Assembly (NCBI RefSeq): GCF_963665445.1 | Contig: NZ_OY762276.1 | Coordinates: 2,679,501 to 2,743,500 of the forward strand | Source of the DNA: an uncultured Desulfobulbus sp. | Lineage (GTDB): Bacteria; Desulfobacterota; Desulfobulbia; Desulfobulbales; Desulfobulbaceae | Length of the DNA stretch: 64,000 nucleotides | Direction: 5' to 3' | Part shown: positions 37,485 to 45,778 of the stretch, piece after piece | How the letters are laid out: each line of letters opens with the position of its first letter | How positions within the stretch are numbered: position 1 is the stretch's first letter | Position numbers and translations under genes: made by a program | The notes under the pieces: model-generated | Told to the model about the DNA's origin: nothing | Seen by the model: the letters and a program-made list of their open reading frames with translations, nothing else | Database searches by the model: none

Positions 37485-40385
37485 TCAGTGGGCGCCGAGG
37501 CCGCTCTGGGCCCATCGATCGAGAAAGTTGAGAAATCCATCCGCCGGCAGCGGTCTGCTGTAGAAAAAGCCCTGTATCTGCTCACAACCGCAGTTCTTCA
37601 GCCATACCAGCTGTTCCTCGGTCTCCACGCCCTCGGCCACCGCCGTAATCCCCAGGTTGTGGGCCATGAGGATGATGGTCTCCACCAGTTGCGCATCGTT
37701 GGGGTCATGGGTGATGTCGCGCACAAAAGAGCGGTCGATCTTCAGCGTTCCGATCGGAAACCGCTTGAGATAGGACAGGGAGGAGTAGCCGGTCCCGAAA
37801 TCGTCGATGGCGATGAAGAGTCCGGCGGCAACCAGCTGGTTCAAGGTATCCACGGTCTTGGCCAGGTTACTCATCATCGCCGTTTCCGTGATCTCCAGCT
37901 CAAGCTGCCCGGGAGGGACCTTATATCTGTCCAGGATCGACAGGATCTGCTCCACCAGATCGCTTTGCATGAACTGCAGCGGCGACAGGTTGACCGAAAC
38001 ACTGAGTGGTTGCCTACTTTGGTGGTTGATGGCGGCTAACAGCATGCAGGCCTGCTCAAGAACCTGTTGGCCGATGGCGACGATCAGCCCGGTCTCCTCG
38101 GCCAGGGGAATGAATTCCGCGGGATTCACCAGGCTGCCGTCCTCCTGTGGCCAGCGCACCAGTGCCTCGGCGCCAACCACTTGACCGGCATAGGGGTCGA
38201 TCTTGGGCTGAAAGAAGACGGTCAACTCGCGGTTGGCCACGGCCTGGCGCAGCTTGCTGTCCAGTTGGCGCAGATAACTGATCCGTTCGCTGAGGTCGGG
38301 GGTGAACAGGCAGTGGCTGTTTTTCCCCTGGTTCTTGGCCTGATACATGGCAATATCGGCATGCTTGATCAAAGTCTCCGCATTGGCGCCGTCCCGGGGG
38401 AAAAAGGCCACACCGATACTGGCGCTGACAAAGAGTTCCTGGTTGTCGACCTGGAACGGGGCAGCAAGACACTTGAGCAACCGTTGGATCAGGGAAATGA
38501 CCAGTTCTTCAGAACTGATGGCGGCCACCAGCAGCAAAAATTCGTCGCCCCCAAGCCGGGCCACGGTGTCTTCCTCGCGGACCTGGGAAACCAACCGGTT
38601 GGTGACCTGCAGCAGCAGGGTATCCCCACTGGCATGACCCAGGCTATCGTTGATATTCTTGAAATTATCGAGATCAAGACTCAGCACGGCCAGCTTGGTG
38701 CCGCCGCGGCGGACATGGGCGATCGACACCTCAATCCGGTCCATGGCCAGGCGCCGGTTGGGCAGTCCGGTAAGGCTGTCGTGATAGGCCTGGTGAATGA
38801 TGTGCTCTTCTTGACGTTTGATCTCGGTAATATCGTGAAACAGCCCCACATAATGGGTCACCATCTGATGCGGATCGCGGATGGCACTGATACTGAGGAT
38901 CTGGGGGTAGATCTCGCCGTTCTTGCGCCGATTCCAGACCTCACCGCTCCAGCGGCCGGTTTGCAGCAACTCATGCCAGAGCTGTTGGTAAAAGGAGCGA
39001 TCATGCCGACCGGAACAGAGCAGACGTACATGCTGACCGCAAGCCTCGTCCGCATCATAGCGGGTGATCTCGCTGAAGGCCTTGTTCACCGCCAGGATAT
39101 TGGCCTGCAGATCGGTGATGACAATGCCTTCCAGGGCCTGTTCCACCGCATTGCGGTAAATGAGCAGCTGCTGCTGGGCGGCTCGCCGATCGTTAATTTC
39201 CGCCAGGATCTTTCGATTCGAAGAGCGCAACCTGTCGACATAGCGATTGAAATGACGCCCGAGCTGACCGATTTCCCCAAGCCCGTCCTCTTCCGCCACG
39301 ACCTCGAGATCACCTCCGACCGCCTGCCTCATCTGCCCGGCCAAACGGGCCAGTGGCCGGGTGATCCTGTTCCCCAGGGAAAATCCAAGGGGAATGACCA
39401 CCAGCAGCGCACAGACCATAATGGTACCGATGATCCAGCCGAGCTTGACCAGGGGCTGCAACATCTCCTGTTCATAGACCGTGGATGCCACGATCCAGTC
39501 GAGTTCGGGGATATAATGAAAAAAGACGATCTTCCTCTGTTTGGCTTTGGCTCCTCCGTCTTGCCACAGATAGTCGAACTGTCCGTTCTTGAGGTGCAAC
39601 ATTCTCTCGAAGAGCGTTTCCATAGCCTGAATACCGGCGGTGTGGACATTGCCCACCAACCAGGGATGGAGGATGACCTCACCGGAACCGCTCAGGATAA
39701 AGGCATAGCCGGTTTTCCCGAAGTGATGCGCCTTGAGTCCGTTGCGCAGATCGCGGGCAAGAAAGTTGAACTCATGGCGGTAACTCGTCACCGAAACGAT
39801 CCAATCCCAGGGGGCGAAATAGGCCATGGCCAGGGTTTTGGCCCGGGCCTTGGGCTCCCCCGGATTCTTCCACACGTAGTCAAGCAGACCGTGTTTCCGC
39901 ACCATCTGCTGATGAACAAAAGATTCACGGGAGAAATCCTTACCCACCATCCCGTTCACCGGGTGCACCTGCAGAACCCCGCGGCTGTTGATCACATAGA
40001 CATAGCCCTGATCCCCGATTCGCTGATGGAGAAAGAGGCGCGCAGCCTGATTCATGGCCGACTCTCTGGATATTGTGCCCGCTTGCACCTGCTCCTCCAA
40101 AAAGGAGAGGGTATCGAGATTGACCCGGGCTATGGTCTGCAGATGATTGCGAATGGCCAGGTGAGCCGCGTTCTCGATCACCTCCTTGACCGACAAGGTG
40201 GTGGCGGCAAGCCGCTCCATCATGTTGTCGCGCATGGTGCGGTACACGACCTGGTAGATGGCGGCTCCAGAGAGGAGAATGACCAGGGCAGTGGTCAGGG
40301 AAAAGAGGGTGATGATATGCCAGCGAACGGAGCGCTGCCGGGAGAGCAATGGCTGCAGCAACCTGCGGACGAAGCGGGACAACAT
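37485..40385 (-). CDS. Cache-HAMP-PAS-GGDEF-EAL cyclic-di-GMP protein
   Basis: The preferred start, M at 40385 (MLSRFVRRLLQPLLS), gives 966 residues and lies 25 bases after the small Os1348-like gene. An upstream ATG (40514) would overlap that gene. Layout: membrane helix (about 25-45), periplasmic Cache domains with GDQGYVYVINSRGVLQVHP, second helix (about 315-335), HAMP, PAS (about 410-530), GGDEF (ARLGGDEFLLLV, about 612) and EAL (AEALVRWPQED, about 741; IDDFGTGYSSLSYL). Both catalytic motifs look intact, so it may make or degrade cyclic di-GMP in response to an external ligand. It is probably transcribed with the small gene from the sigma-54 promoter at 40723-40738. Confidence 0.93.
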   Translation of the reverse strand: MLSRFVRRLLQPLLSRQRSVRWHIITLFSLTTALVILLSGAAIYQVVYRTMRDNMMERLAATTLSVKEVIENAAHLAIRNHLQTIARVNLDTLSFLEEQVQAGTISRESAMNQAARLFLHQRIGDQGYVYVINSRGVLQVHPVNGMVGKDFSRESFVHQQMVRKHGLLDYVWKNPGEPKARAKTLAMAYFAPWDWIVSVTSYRHEFNFLARDLRNGLKAHHFGKTGYAFILSGSGEVILHPWLVGNVHTAGIQAMETLFERMLHLKNGQFDYLWQDGGAKAKQRKIVFFHYIPELDWIVASTVYEQEMLQPLVKLGWIIGTIMVCALLVVIPLGFSLGNRITRPLARLAGQMRQAVGGDLEVVAEEDGLGEIGQLGRHFNRYVDRLRSSNRKILAEINDRRAAQQQLLIYRNAVEQALEGIVITDLQANILAVNKAFSEITRYDADEACGQHVRLLCSGRHDRSFYQQLWHELLQTGRWSGEVWNRRKNGEIYPQILSISAIRDPHQMVTHYVGLFHDITEIKRQEEHIIHQAYHDSLTGLPNRRLAMDRIEVSIAHVRRGGTKLAVLSLDLDNFKNINDSLGHASGDTLLLQVTNRLVSQVREEDTVARLGGDEFLLLVAAISSEELVISLIQRLLKCLAAPFQVDNQELFVSASIGVAFFPRDGANAETLIKHADIAMYQAKNQGKNSHCLFTPDLSERISYLRQLDSKLRQAVANRELTVFFQPKIDPYAGQVVGAEALVRWPQEDGSLVNPAEFIPLAEETGLIVAIGQQVLEQACMLLAAINHQSRQPLSVSVNLSPLQFMQSDLVEQILSILDRYKVPPGQLELEITETAMMSNLAKTVDTLNQLVAAGLFIAIDDFGTGYSSLSYLKRFPIGTLKIDRSFVRDITHDPNDAQLVETIILMAHNLGITAVAEGVETEEQLVWLKNCGCEQIQGFFYSRPLPADGFLNFLDRWAQSGLGAH

Positions 40386-40410
40386 TCCCTTGGACTGCGA
40401 ATCTGTCGTC

Positions 40411-40635
40411 TTACTGCTCAAGACTGGATCCGGTGCGGAGAAGTCCGGGATGGAGAGAATCGGTGAGCTCTGCCAGTGAGGAGAAGCTGATCTCGGCAAG
40501 CAACTGCAGCTCATTGGCTGTCAATTCAAGGCCGAGACAGCTGCAGGCCTTGGGCAGCGAATCCGCAGCCTGGGAACGAAACTGTTCATCGGTGAGCAGA
40601 CGCCCTAAACAATATTCCACGGCTCGCTGTGACAT
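40411..40635 (-). CDS. Os1348-type (NHLP-clan) small protein
   Basis: The 74-residue protein begins MSQRAVEYCLGRLLTDEQFR and has CSCLGLELTANELQLLAEI. This resembles the Os1348 family, small proteins related to nitrile-hydratase/nif11-type leader peptides. There is a ribosome site (AAGGGGGA) and a sigma-54 promoter 77 bases upstream of the start. It lies directly before a GGDEF-EAL gene on the same strand. No peptide-modifying enzyme is nearby, so a peptide natural product is unlikely; a regulatory partner is more plausible. The family call is from recall of motif pattern. Confidence 0.6.
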   Translation of the reverse strand: MSQRAVEYCLGRLLTDEQFRSQAADSLPKACSCLGLELTANELQLLAEISFSSLAELTDSLHPGLLRTGSSLEQ

Positions 40636-40722
40636 GCATCCCCCTTCGGTTGTGCTCGAATTGTAATCACAGATTCACAACAGGACAAATTGCCCCGTTA
40701 GCACCACCCACCAGCAGGATAT

Positions 40723-40738
40723 GTGCCATTAATTTTCT
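40723..40738 (-). promoter_or_regulatory. Sigma-54 promoter for the Os1348-like/GGDEF-EAL operon
   Basis: The minus strand reads TGGCACATATCCTGCT: GG and GC are exactly ten bases apart and the -24 box TGGCAC is perfect. The -12 box is CTGCT against TTGCA/T. The predicted start is about 40712, 77 bases before the ATG. Confidence 0.7.
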
Positions 40739-40798
40739 CTACAATATCAGAATATTACCAAAATGAAACAGGTCACAACTGTCCGAGCAAGAACATCC

Positions 40799-40814
40799 TG
40801 TCCCGTACGGGACA
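40799..40814. promoter_or_regulatory. Palindromic candidate enhancer site
   Basis: TGTCCCGTACGGGACA is a perfect 16-base palindrome centred at about -94 from the sigma-54 start. This is the usual place for an NtrC-type activator site; the NtrC-type gene directly upstream is the natural candidate to bind it. Confidence 0.6.
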
Positions 40815-40952
40815 ATTAAAGCGATTAAGAAGAAGGCGGATGGCAACGATGGGAAAGAGGAAAAAAACAGGAGGAAGGTGATCTTGTTGAAGGCTGGGCA
40901 GTGCGACGCCGGGATTTGATCCCGCCCCTCAAACGCAGGGTCCGGCTCACCA

Positions 40953-42305
40953 CTAATAAAAGAATTTGCGGGTCGTCTTCAACAGACGGGCGGCAGCGGA
41001 TTTGTTGTTGCCACTCTGCGTAAGGGACCAATCCCTGAGGCGGGCAAGAACGGCATCGAGGGAAAACTCCTCGGCAGTGAATTCAAAACGAAGCGAAATA
41101 TCGGAACGTTGAGATGATCCATCTCCAGCCCCCCCGTGTTGCAGCCTGAGGTGGTGGGGTTGGATCAACTCGCCGTTGGTGATGATGGTGGCGTATTCAA
41201 GCAGGTTGCGCAGTTCGCGCACATTCCCCGGCCAATCGTAGCTCAGGAGCATATCCAGGGCCGCACGTGAAAGCCCGGGAAGGGATTTCCCCTGATGCTG
41301 GCGAAAGGTGGCCAAAAAATGCTCGGCCAGGGCGGGAATATCCTCCTTACGTTCGCGCAGCGGCGGTATGTGCAGCGGAAACACATTGAGCCGATAGAAG
41401 AGGTCGGCCCGAAACTGTCCCTCACGGGACAACTTCTGCAAATCACGATGGGTGGCGACAATGACGCGAAAATTGGCTTTGTGGTGCACATCGGAACCGA
41501 GCTGCTCGTAGACCTTTTCCTCAAGCACGCGCAACAGCTTTGCCTGCAGGCTCTGGGGCATATCGCCGATTTCATCGAGAAAGAGGGTCCCGCCGCGGGC
41601 TCGAGCGCATTTTCCCTCACGCGAAGCTTCAGCGCCGGTAAAGGCCCCTTTGACGTGACCGAAAAGCTCGCTCTCAAGCAAGTTTTCCGGAATGGCCGCA
41701 CAGTTGACCGGAACAAAGGAGGTCGGCGAGCATCCCGAAGCCGCATGGATGGCTCTGGCCAGAACCTCCTTGCCGGAACCGCTCTCCCCTTGGATCGAGA
41801 CAGTGGTTTCGGGGAAGGTGGCCACCTGACGGGCGGCGTTCAGCACCATGCCCATGATCGGAGAGACGGATTTAATGTTTTCAAAGCTGAACCGCTGATT
41901 GAGCAGTCCCTCCATCAGATCGCACCGTTGGCGCAGACGTGCGCCCTCGAGGCTGCGGGATACGGTGAGGAGGAGTTCTTCGCGGATGATCGGTTTGATC
42001 AGGTAATCATCGGCGCCCTGCTTCATAGCCGTTACAGCCGACTCGACGCTACCGTGGGCCGTAATGACGACAAAGGGTATCTGCGGAAAGCGGTCATTGA
42101 CTCTCTTGAGCAGGCTCACCCCATCCATTTCCGGCATCACCAGGTCGGAAAGGATCAGATCCACACCGCTTTGTTCCAACACCTCGAGGGCAGAGGCGCC
42201 GTTGTCGGCACAGATAGCCTCATAGCCGGCATCGACCAGGTAGCTCTTCACAAGAAAACGAAAACTTGTCTTATCGTCGACGATGAGAATTCTGGCTGGT
42301 TTCAT
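40953..42305 (-). CDS. NtrC-family sigma-54 response regulator, C-terminus truncated
   Basis: The 450-residue protein has a receiver domain (phospho-acceptor D54 in LILSDLVMPEMDG), an AAA+ domain with QGESGSGKEVLARAIH and the sigma-54 contact loop GAFTGA, and a Fis-type helix-turn-helix. The HTH ends abruptly at NNKSAAARLLKTTRKFFY. Relatives continue about 5-10 residues past this point, so the recognition helix is cut short by a TAG. It should activate sigma-54 promoters when phosphorylated by the hybrid kinase, whose stop overlaps its ATG by four bases. The likely target lies just downstream, at 40723-40738. Whether the shortened HTH still binds DNA is unknown. Confidence 0.92.
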   Translation of the reverse strand: MKPARILIVDDKTSFRFLVKSYLVDAGYEAICADNGASALEVLEQSGVDLILSDLVMPEMDGVSLLKRVNDRFPQIPFVVITAHGSVESAVTAMKQGADDYLIKPIIREELLLTVSRSLEGARLRQRCDLMEGLLNQRFSFENIKSVSPIMGMVLNAARQVATFPETTVSIQGESGSGKEVLARAIHAASGCSPTSFVPVNCAAIPENLLESELFGHVKGAFTGAEASREGKCARARGGTLFLDEIGDMPQSLQAKLLRVLEEKVYEQLGSDVHHKANFRVIVATHRDLQKLSREGQFRADLFYRLNVFPLHIPPLRERKEDIPALAEHFLATFRQHQGKSLPGLSRAALDMLLSYDWPGNVRELRNLLEYATIITNGELIQPHHLRLQHGGAGDGSSQRSDISLRFEFTAEEFSLDAVLARLRDWSLTQSGNNKSAAARLLKTTRKFFY

Positions 42306-45253
42306 GGTGTGTTTCCACTCGGAGCCTGAGGACGGACAACAAGCGATTGCAGTTGCCGCACCATCTCGTTCAGTTCCAACAGGGAAAGATCGCCTGCACC
42401 CTTGTGCAGCTGGAGGGCCACCTCAACGGCCCGTCCGTCCTCGAAGTAGCCGCAGAGACCTTTGAGGCTGTGTGAGGCCTCGACAATGAGGTGTCGATCA
42501 TCAAGCAGCAGGGCCTGATCAAGCTGGTTCAATTCGGTTTCAATATCATTCCACAGTAGATGCGCATAGGTGGCGATGCGCGTCGGATCATGGCCCATAT
42601 CGGCCAGAACCCGTTCGCTGAGGCCAAAGGAGTTGAGAACGGCCAGGTCTTCCGGGTCGTTGTCCCTCCTTTTTTGCTCCACCTTTTTCGAGGGCAGAGC
42701 CCGGCAATGCTTGCTCAGCAGCAGGGAAAGTTGCCATGGATCAAGCGGCTTGCAGAGGACATCCTCTATCCCCGCCTCCAGAGCCCTCTGGCGGGTATCT
42801 TCGCTGCTATCGGCGGTATAGGCGATAATCGGTGTGGCGTCCTTTTGCGCTTCATGCTCCAATTTCCGCAGACGTAAGGCCAACTCCAGACCATCCAACC
42901 CAGGCATCCAAAGATCGAGGATTATACAGTCAAAATGTGTTTCCTTCATCCAGCGCAACCCATCAACGACATTGTCCACTGACTGCACCCGGTGCCCCCA
43001 CTGCGCCAAAGTCTCCTCAAGGAGCAGACGATTGAAGCCGTTATCCTCGACAACCAGGATGCCAAGAGGGTTCTCGGATGCCGAACCGATCTGTGGATAC
43101 GGCACCGGCGCACAGGGGCTGAGGCACAGTTGTACGGTAAAACGGCTGCCCTTGCCGGGCTGGCTTTCAACCTCTATCTCCCCCTTCATCAACTCGACCA
43201 GTCGGCGGACGATGGCCAGGCCAAGACCGGTCCCTCCGTACTGACGGCTGATACCGGGTTCTATCTGCTCAAAGGGTTGAAAGAGCAGATGATGCCGGTC
43301 GGGATCGATACCGATGCCGGTGTCTATAACGCTCAAGGACAAATAGCAGGTTTCCTCCCCATCCTGCACATCCTGGGCCAGGACTTGAAGGCGGACACTG
43401 CCGGCTGCGGTGAATTTCAAGGCATTGCTGAGCAGATTGGAAAGTACCTGCCGCAGTCGGGTCGGATCGCCGATAACCCAGGTGGGCAGATGCGGATCGA
43501 GTTGAAACTGCAGCGCAACCCCAGGGGTTCTCTCGGCAATGGCGCCAAACTGCCACTGCAGCGACTCCAGGACCTCCGGCAGGTTGAACGGGATGGCATC
43601 GATGGTCAGCTGCCCCGCCTCCACCTTGGACATGTCGAGGATATCGTTGACCAGGTCCAAGAGCAGATGGGCGGATTGATCGAGGATATCGACGTAGTTG
43701 CGCACCTGTGCCTGATCACTGGTCCGGCGGGCCAGGCCGCTGAAACCGACGATCGCATTCAACGGGGTTCTGATTTCGTGACTGACCAGAGCAAGAAAAT
43801 CGGATTTTGCCTGGCTGGCTTCCTCCGCTGCCTCGCGAGCCGCCTTCAGCGCGGCCTGGTGCAGTTTTTGCCCGGTGATGTCCATGGCATTGCCGACAAA
43901 GGAGTCCACCCGCCCCTGATCGTTTAAACGGGGAATAAAATTGGACAGATGCCAGCGCACCGAGCCGTCTTGGTGCAAGATACGGAATTCTAAGCCCTGT
44001 CGCCCCTGCTGACTTCGCAGCAACTCCTTTTGAAAGGCCTGACAACGCGGGATATCTTCCGGATGGACGATCTCGCTGTAATGTTTGCCGACGATGTGCT
44101 CGCACGCAAAACCAAGCAAAACGGTAAAACTCGGCGAGACGTAGGTCAGATAGCCTTCAGGGGTGATGGTGTAAATGATGCCATGACAGTTTTCCACCAG
44201 GGAACGGTACTGTTCTCGGGCACTTTTCAGAGCCTGTTCGGTTCGCTTCCATTCCGTTATATCGCGAAGCAGCAGGACGGTCGCCGAATTTTCCGTGGGC
44301 TGGTCAACCAGCGGAGCTGCCCAGAGACGGACGTAGGCACCAAGACCTGGAAAAAAGGTTTCAACACTGCGTTGTTGTTTTGAAGTACAGATCGCCTGAT
44401 AGGCACAAGTTGTCGGAGGGGTCGAAAGTCCGCACAGCAACTCGCAGCATCTCTTTCCAAGCGCGGCATCCTTGGTGATGCCGAACCAAGTGGCCAGCGC
44501 CCTGTTGACCCGAGTAATGCGATGATCCCGATCAAGGACCAGCAGCATGTTGGGGGAGGTGTCGATGATCTTTTCCCAGGTTTTTTCCGAGAGCTCTACC
44601 GCACGGCGTCGTTCTTCCGAATCCTGATAGAGCTTTTCCAGGGCACGCTGGGCCACAAAGGAGGATTGGCGATAGCGGTACCCGTTGGAGGAAATCAGCC
44701 AACTCATGGCATTGGCCGCAAGATAGGCGCACAGCGCCACGACGAACCCGATCTCCCCTTGCGAAGATGTTCCCTGCAGCAGCAAGAGCATGTTGCCCAG
44801 GCTGAAGACGATCGGCGGCAATACCCTCCAGAACAAAGGCCCCGGCTGAATGACGTACAGCACCAGCACGGTGCACAGATCAAGGGCGATATGCTCGGAG
44901 TCGTCGGCAGGGCGGGAACTGTTGATCAGCAGAACGAAAACCACAGCGAGACTGGCCCACCCCAAGGCCCAGCGGTCAAACAACCGGGGATTTTGTATTC
45001 GCTGAATGGCTGCCAGCGTGACAAGAGAGACCAGGGAAAAAACCAGGCGCAGGCTCAACAGCCTCTCGAAAAGAAGCAGGCTTTCTGCAAAAAAATAGTC
45101 GGAACAAATCAGGAGAAGATTGATCACCAGGCCAAGAGCAAGAAGTACCGAAAAGGTGCGCACGTCCTGGGGTAAAAACGAGCAGCGGTAGGCATTTTCG
45201 CCTTGCGGGCAACCTGGATGCCGATATGTGGAGGGGATGCTGTCTGTGGTCAT
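42302..45253 (-). CDS. Membrane hybrid histidine kinase (PAS-PAS-HisKA-HATPase-REC-Hpt)
   Basis: The start at 45253 (MTTDSIPSTYRHPGCP) gives 983 residues; the frame extends upstream into low-complexity sequence without a ribosome site. About six N-terminal membrane helices (about 35-195) are followed by a coil, two PAS domains (IIDTSPNMLLVLDRDHRI; SLVENCHGIIYTITPEGYL), and a HisKA box with H492 (LVSHEIRTPLNAIVGF). An HATPase domain (IDTGIGIDPDRHHLLFQPF, GGTGLGLAIV), a receiver (D780 in IILDLWMPGLDG) and an Hpt domain (H928 in ASHSLKGLCGYF) complete it. This gives a full internal phosphorelay feeding the adjacent NtrC-type regulator, whose gene overlaps by ATGA. The signal is unknown. Confidence 0.94.
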   Translation of the reverse strand: MTTDSIPSTYRHPGCPQGENAYRCSFLPQDVRTFSVLLALGLVINLLLICSDYFFAESLLLFERLLSLRLVFSLVSLVTLAAIQRIQNPRLFDRWALGWASLAVVFVLLINSSRPADDSEHIALDLCTVLVLYVIQPGPLFWRVLPPIVFSLGNMLLLLQGTSSQGEIGFVVALCAYLAANAMSWLISSNGYRYRQSSFVAQRALEKLYQDSEERRRAVELSEKTWEKIIDTSPNMLLVLDRDHRITRVNRALATWFGITKDAALGKRCCELLCGLSTPPTTCAYQAICTSKQQRSVETFFPGLGAYVRLWAAPLVDQPTENSATVLLLRDITEWKRTEQALKSAREQYRSLVENCHGIIYTITPEGYLTYVSPSFTVLLGFACEHIVGKHYSEIVHPEDIPRCQAFQKELLRSQQGRQGLEFRILHQDGSVRWHLSNFIPRLNDQGRVDSFVGNAMDITGQKLHQAALKAAREAAEEASQAKSDFLALVSHEIRTPLNAIVGFSGLARRTSDQAQVRNYVDILDQSAHLLLDLVNDILDMSKVEAGQLTIDAIPFNLPEVLESLQWQFGAIAERTPGVALQFQLDPHLPTWVIGDPTRLRQVLSNLLSNALKFTAAGSVRLQVLAQDVQDGEETCYLSLSVIDTGIGIDPDRHHLLFQPFEQIEPGISRQYGGTGLGLAIVRRLVELMKGEIEVESQPGKGSRFTVQLCLSPCAPVPYPQIGSASENPLGILVVEDNGFNRLLLEETLAQWGHRVQSVDNVVDGLRWMKETHFDCIILDLWMPGLDGLELALRLRKLEHEAQKDATPIIAYTADSSEDTRQRALEAGIEDVLCKPLDPWQLSLLLSKHCRALPSKKVEQKRRDNDPEDLAVLNSFGLSERVLADMGHDPTRIATYAHLLWNDIETELNQLDQALLLDDRHLIVEASHSLKGLCGYFEDGRAVEVALQLHKGAGDLSLLELNEMVRQLQSLVVRPQAPSGNTP

Positions 45254-45778
45254 GGGTCTATGGGTGATTGGAATCGTCCCCGGGGAAAGCCCCCTGCGTG
45301 ACAGCCTCAAGGGACGTGGGCATTTCCTTGCTTCGACTGGCATCTCAGGCGCTCTGTGTTCTACGGGCCTGCGCAGTCCCATACAACGCATGGGCAAACC
45401 TGGTTGTGCCAGCCGCAGAAACGTTTACCATAATTTTTCGAGCAAAGTTTGCAAGCCTCTCCTTTCCGCTCTGCGCCTAATTTACACAACCGCCCCTTTT
45501 CACCGTGAGAGGCTGTTCGTTTTTGTCAAAAAAGAAAAAAATCAGCAACAACTTTGCGATTATTTTACCTTCTCCAAGCACAGCCCTCTCTGTAGCATCC
45601 ACAAAGCAGATTGGATATCTATTGAAAAACGCTTCAAGATTATTTTTTCCGATCCTCTGGTGCAAGAGTTGCTCGGGTCTTTTGTGCGACACGTTGTTTT
45701 TCCCTCTCACCCCAGGGGTATTTACACAACAAACATGTTCAAAAGCGACATTGCCAACGGCTAGGTCACTGACTCCTC
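45254..45778. other. Intergenic region between divergent signalling genes
   Basis: The 525 bases become AT-rich after about 45480. An open frame crosses the region on the plus strand but has no recognisable content or ribosome site. I see no clear promoter, RNA or repeat here. Confidence 0.5.

Larger units (their letters stand above)
40636..40952. other. Regulatory intergenic region
   Basis: These 317 bases hold a sigma-54 promoter (40723-40738), a 16-base perfect palindrome (40799-40814) and, near 40900, a small CGGGAT/ATCCCG hairpin that may end the regulator operon. No gene is seen. Confidence 0.6.

Noticed and set aside
38067-40466. 799-codon open frame on the plus strand opposite the GGDEF-EAL gene
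   Set aside because: It is an antisense shadow caused by GC-rich codon use; the minus-strand frame has complete Cache, HAMP, PAS, GGDEF and EAL motifs.
40411-40635. A ribosomal peptide natural-product cluster around the Os1348-like gene
   Set aside because: No modification enzyme, peptidase-transporter or core peptide pattern is found nearby.
45338-45354. GG-N10-GC match (TGGCATCTCAGGCGCT) on the plus strand
   Set aside because: The -12 part is poor, no enhancer-like dyad precedes it, and it lies over 400 bases from the next gene.
45228-45764. 178-codon plus-strand frame in the gap before the PAS-GGDEF-EAL gene
   Set aside because: It begins antisense to the hybrid kinase start, has irregular composition and no ribosome site.
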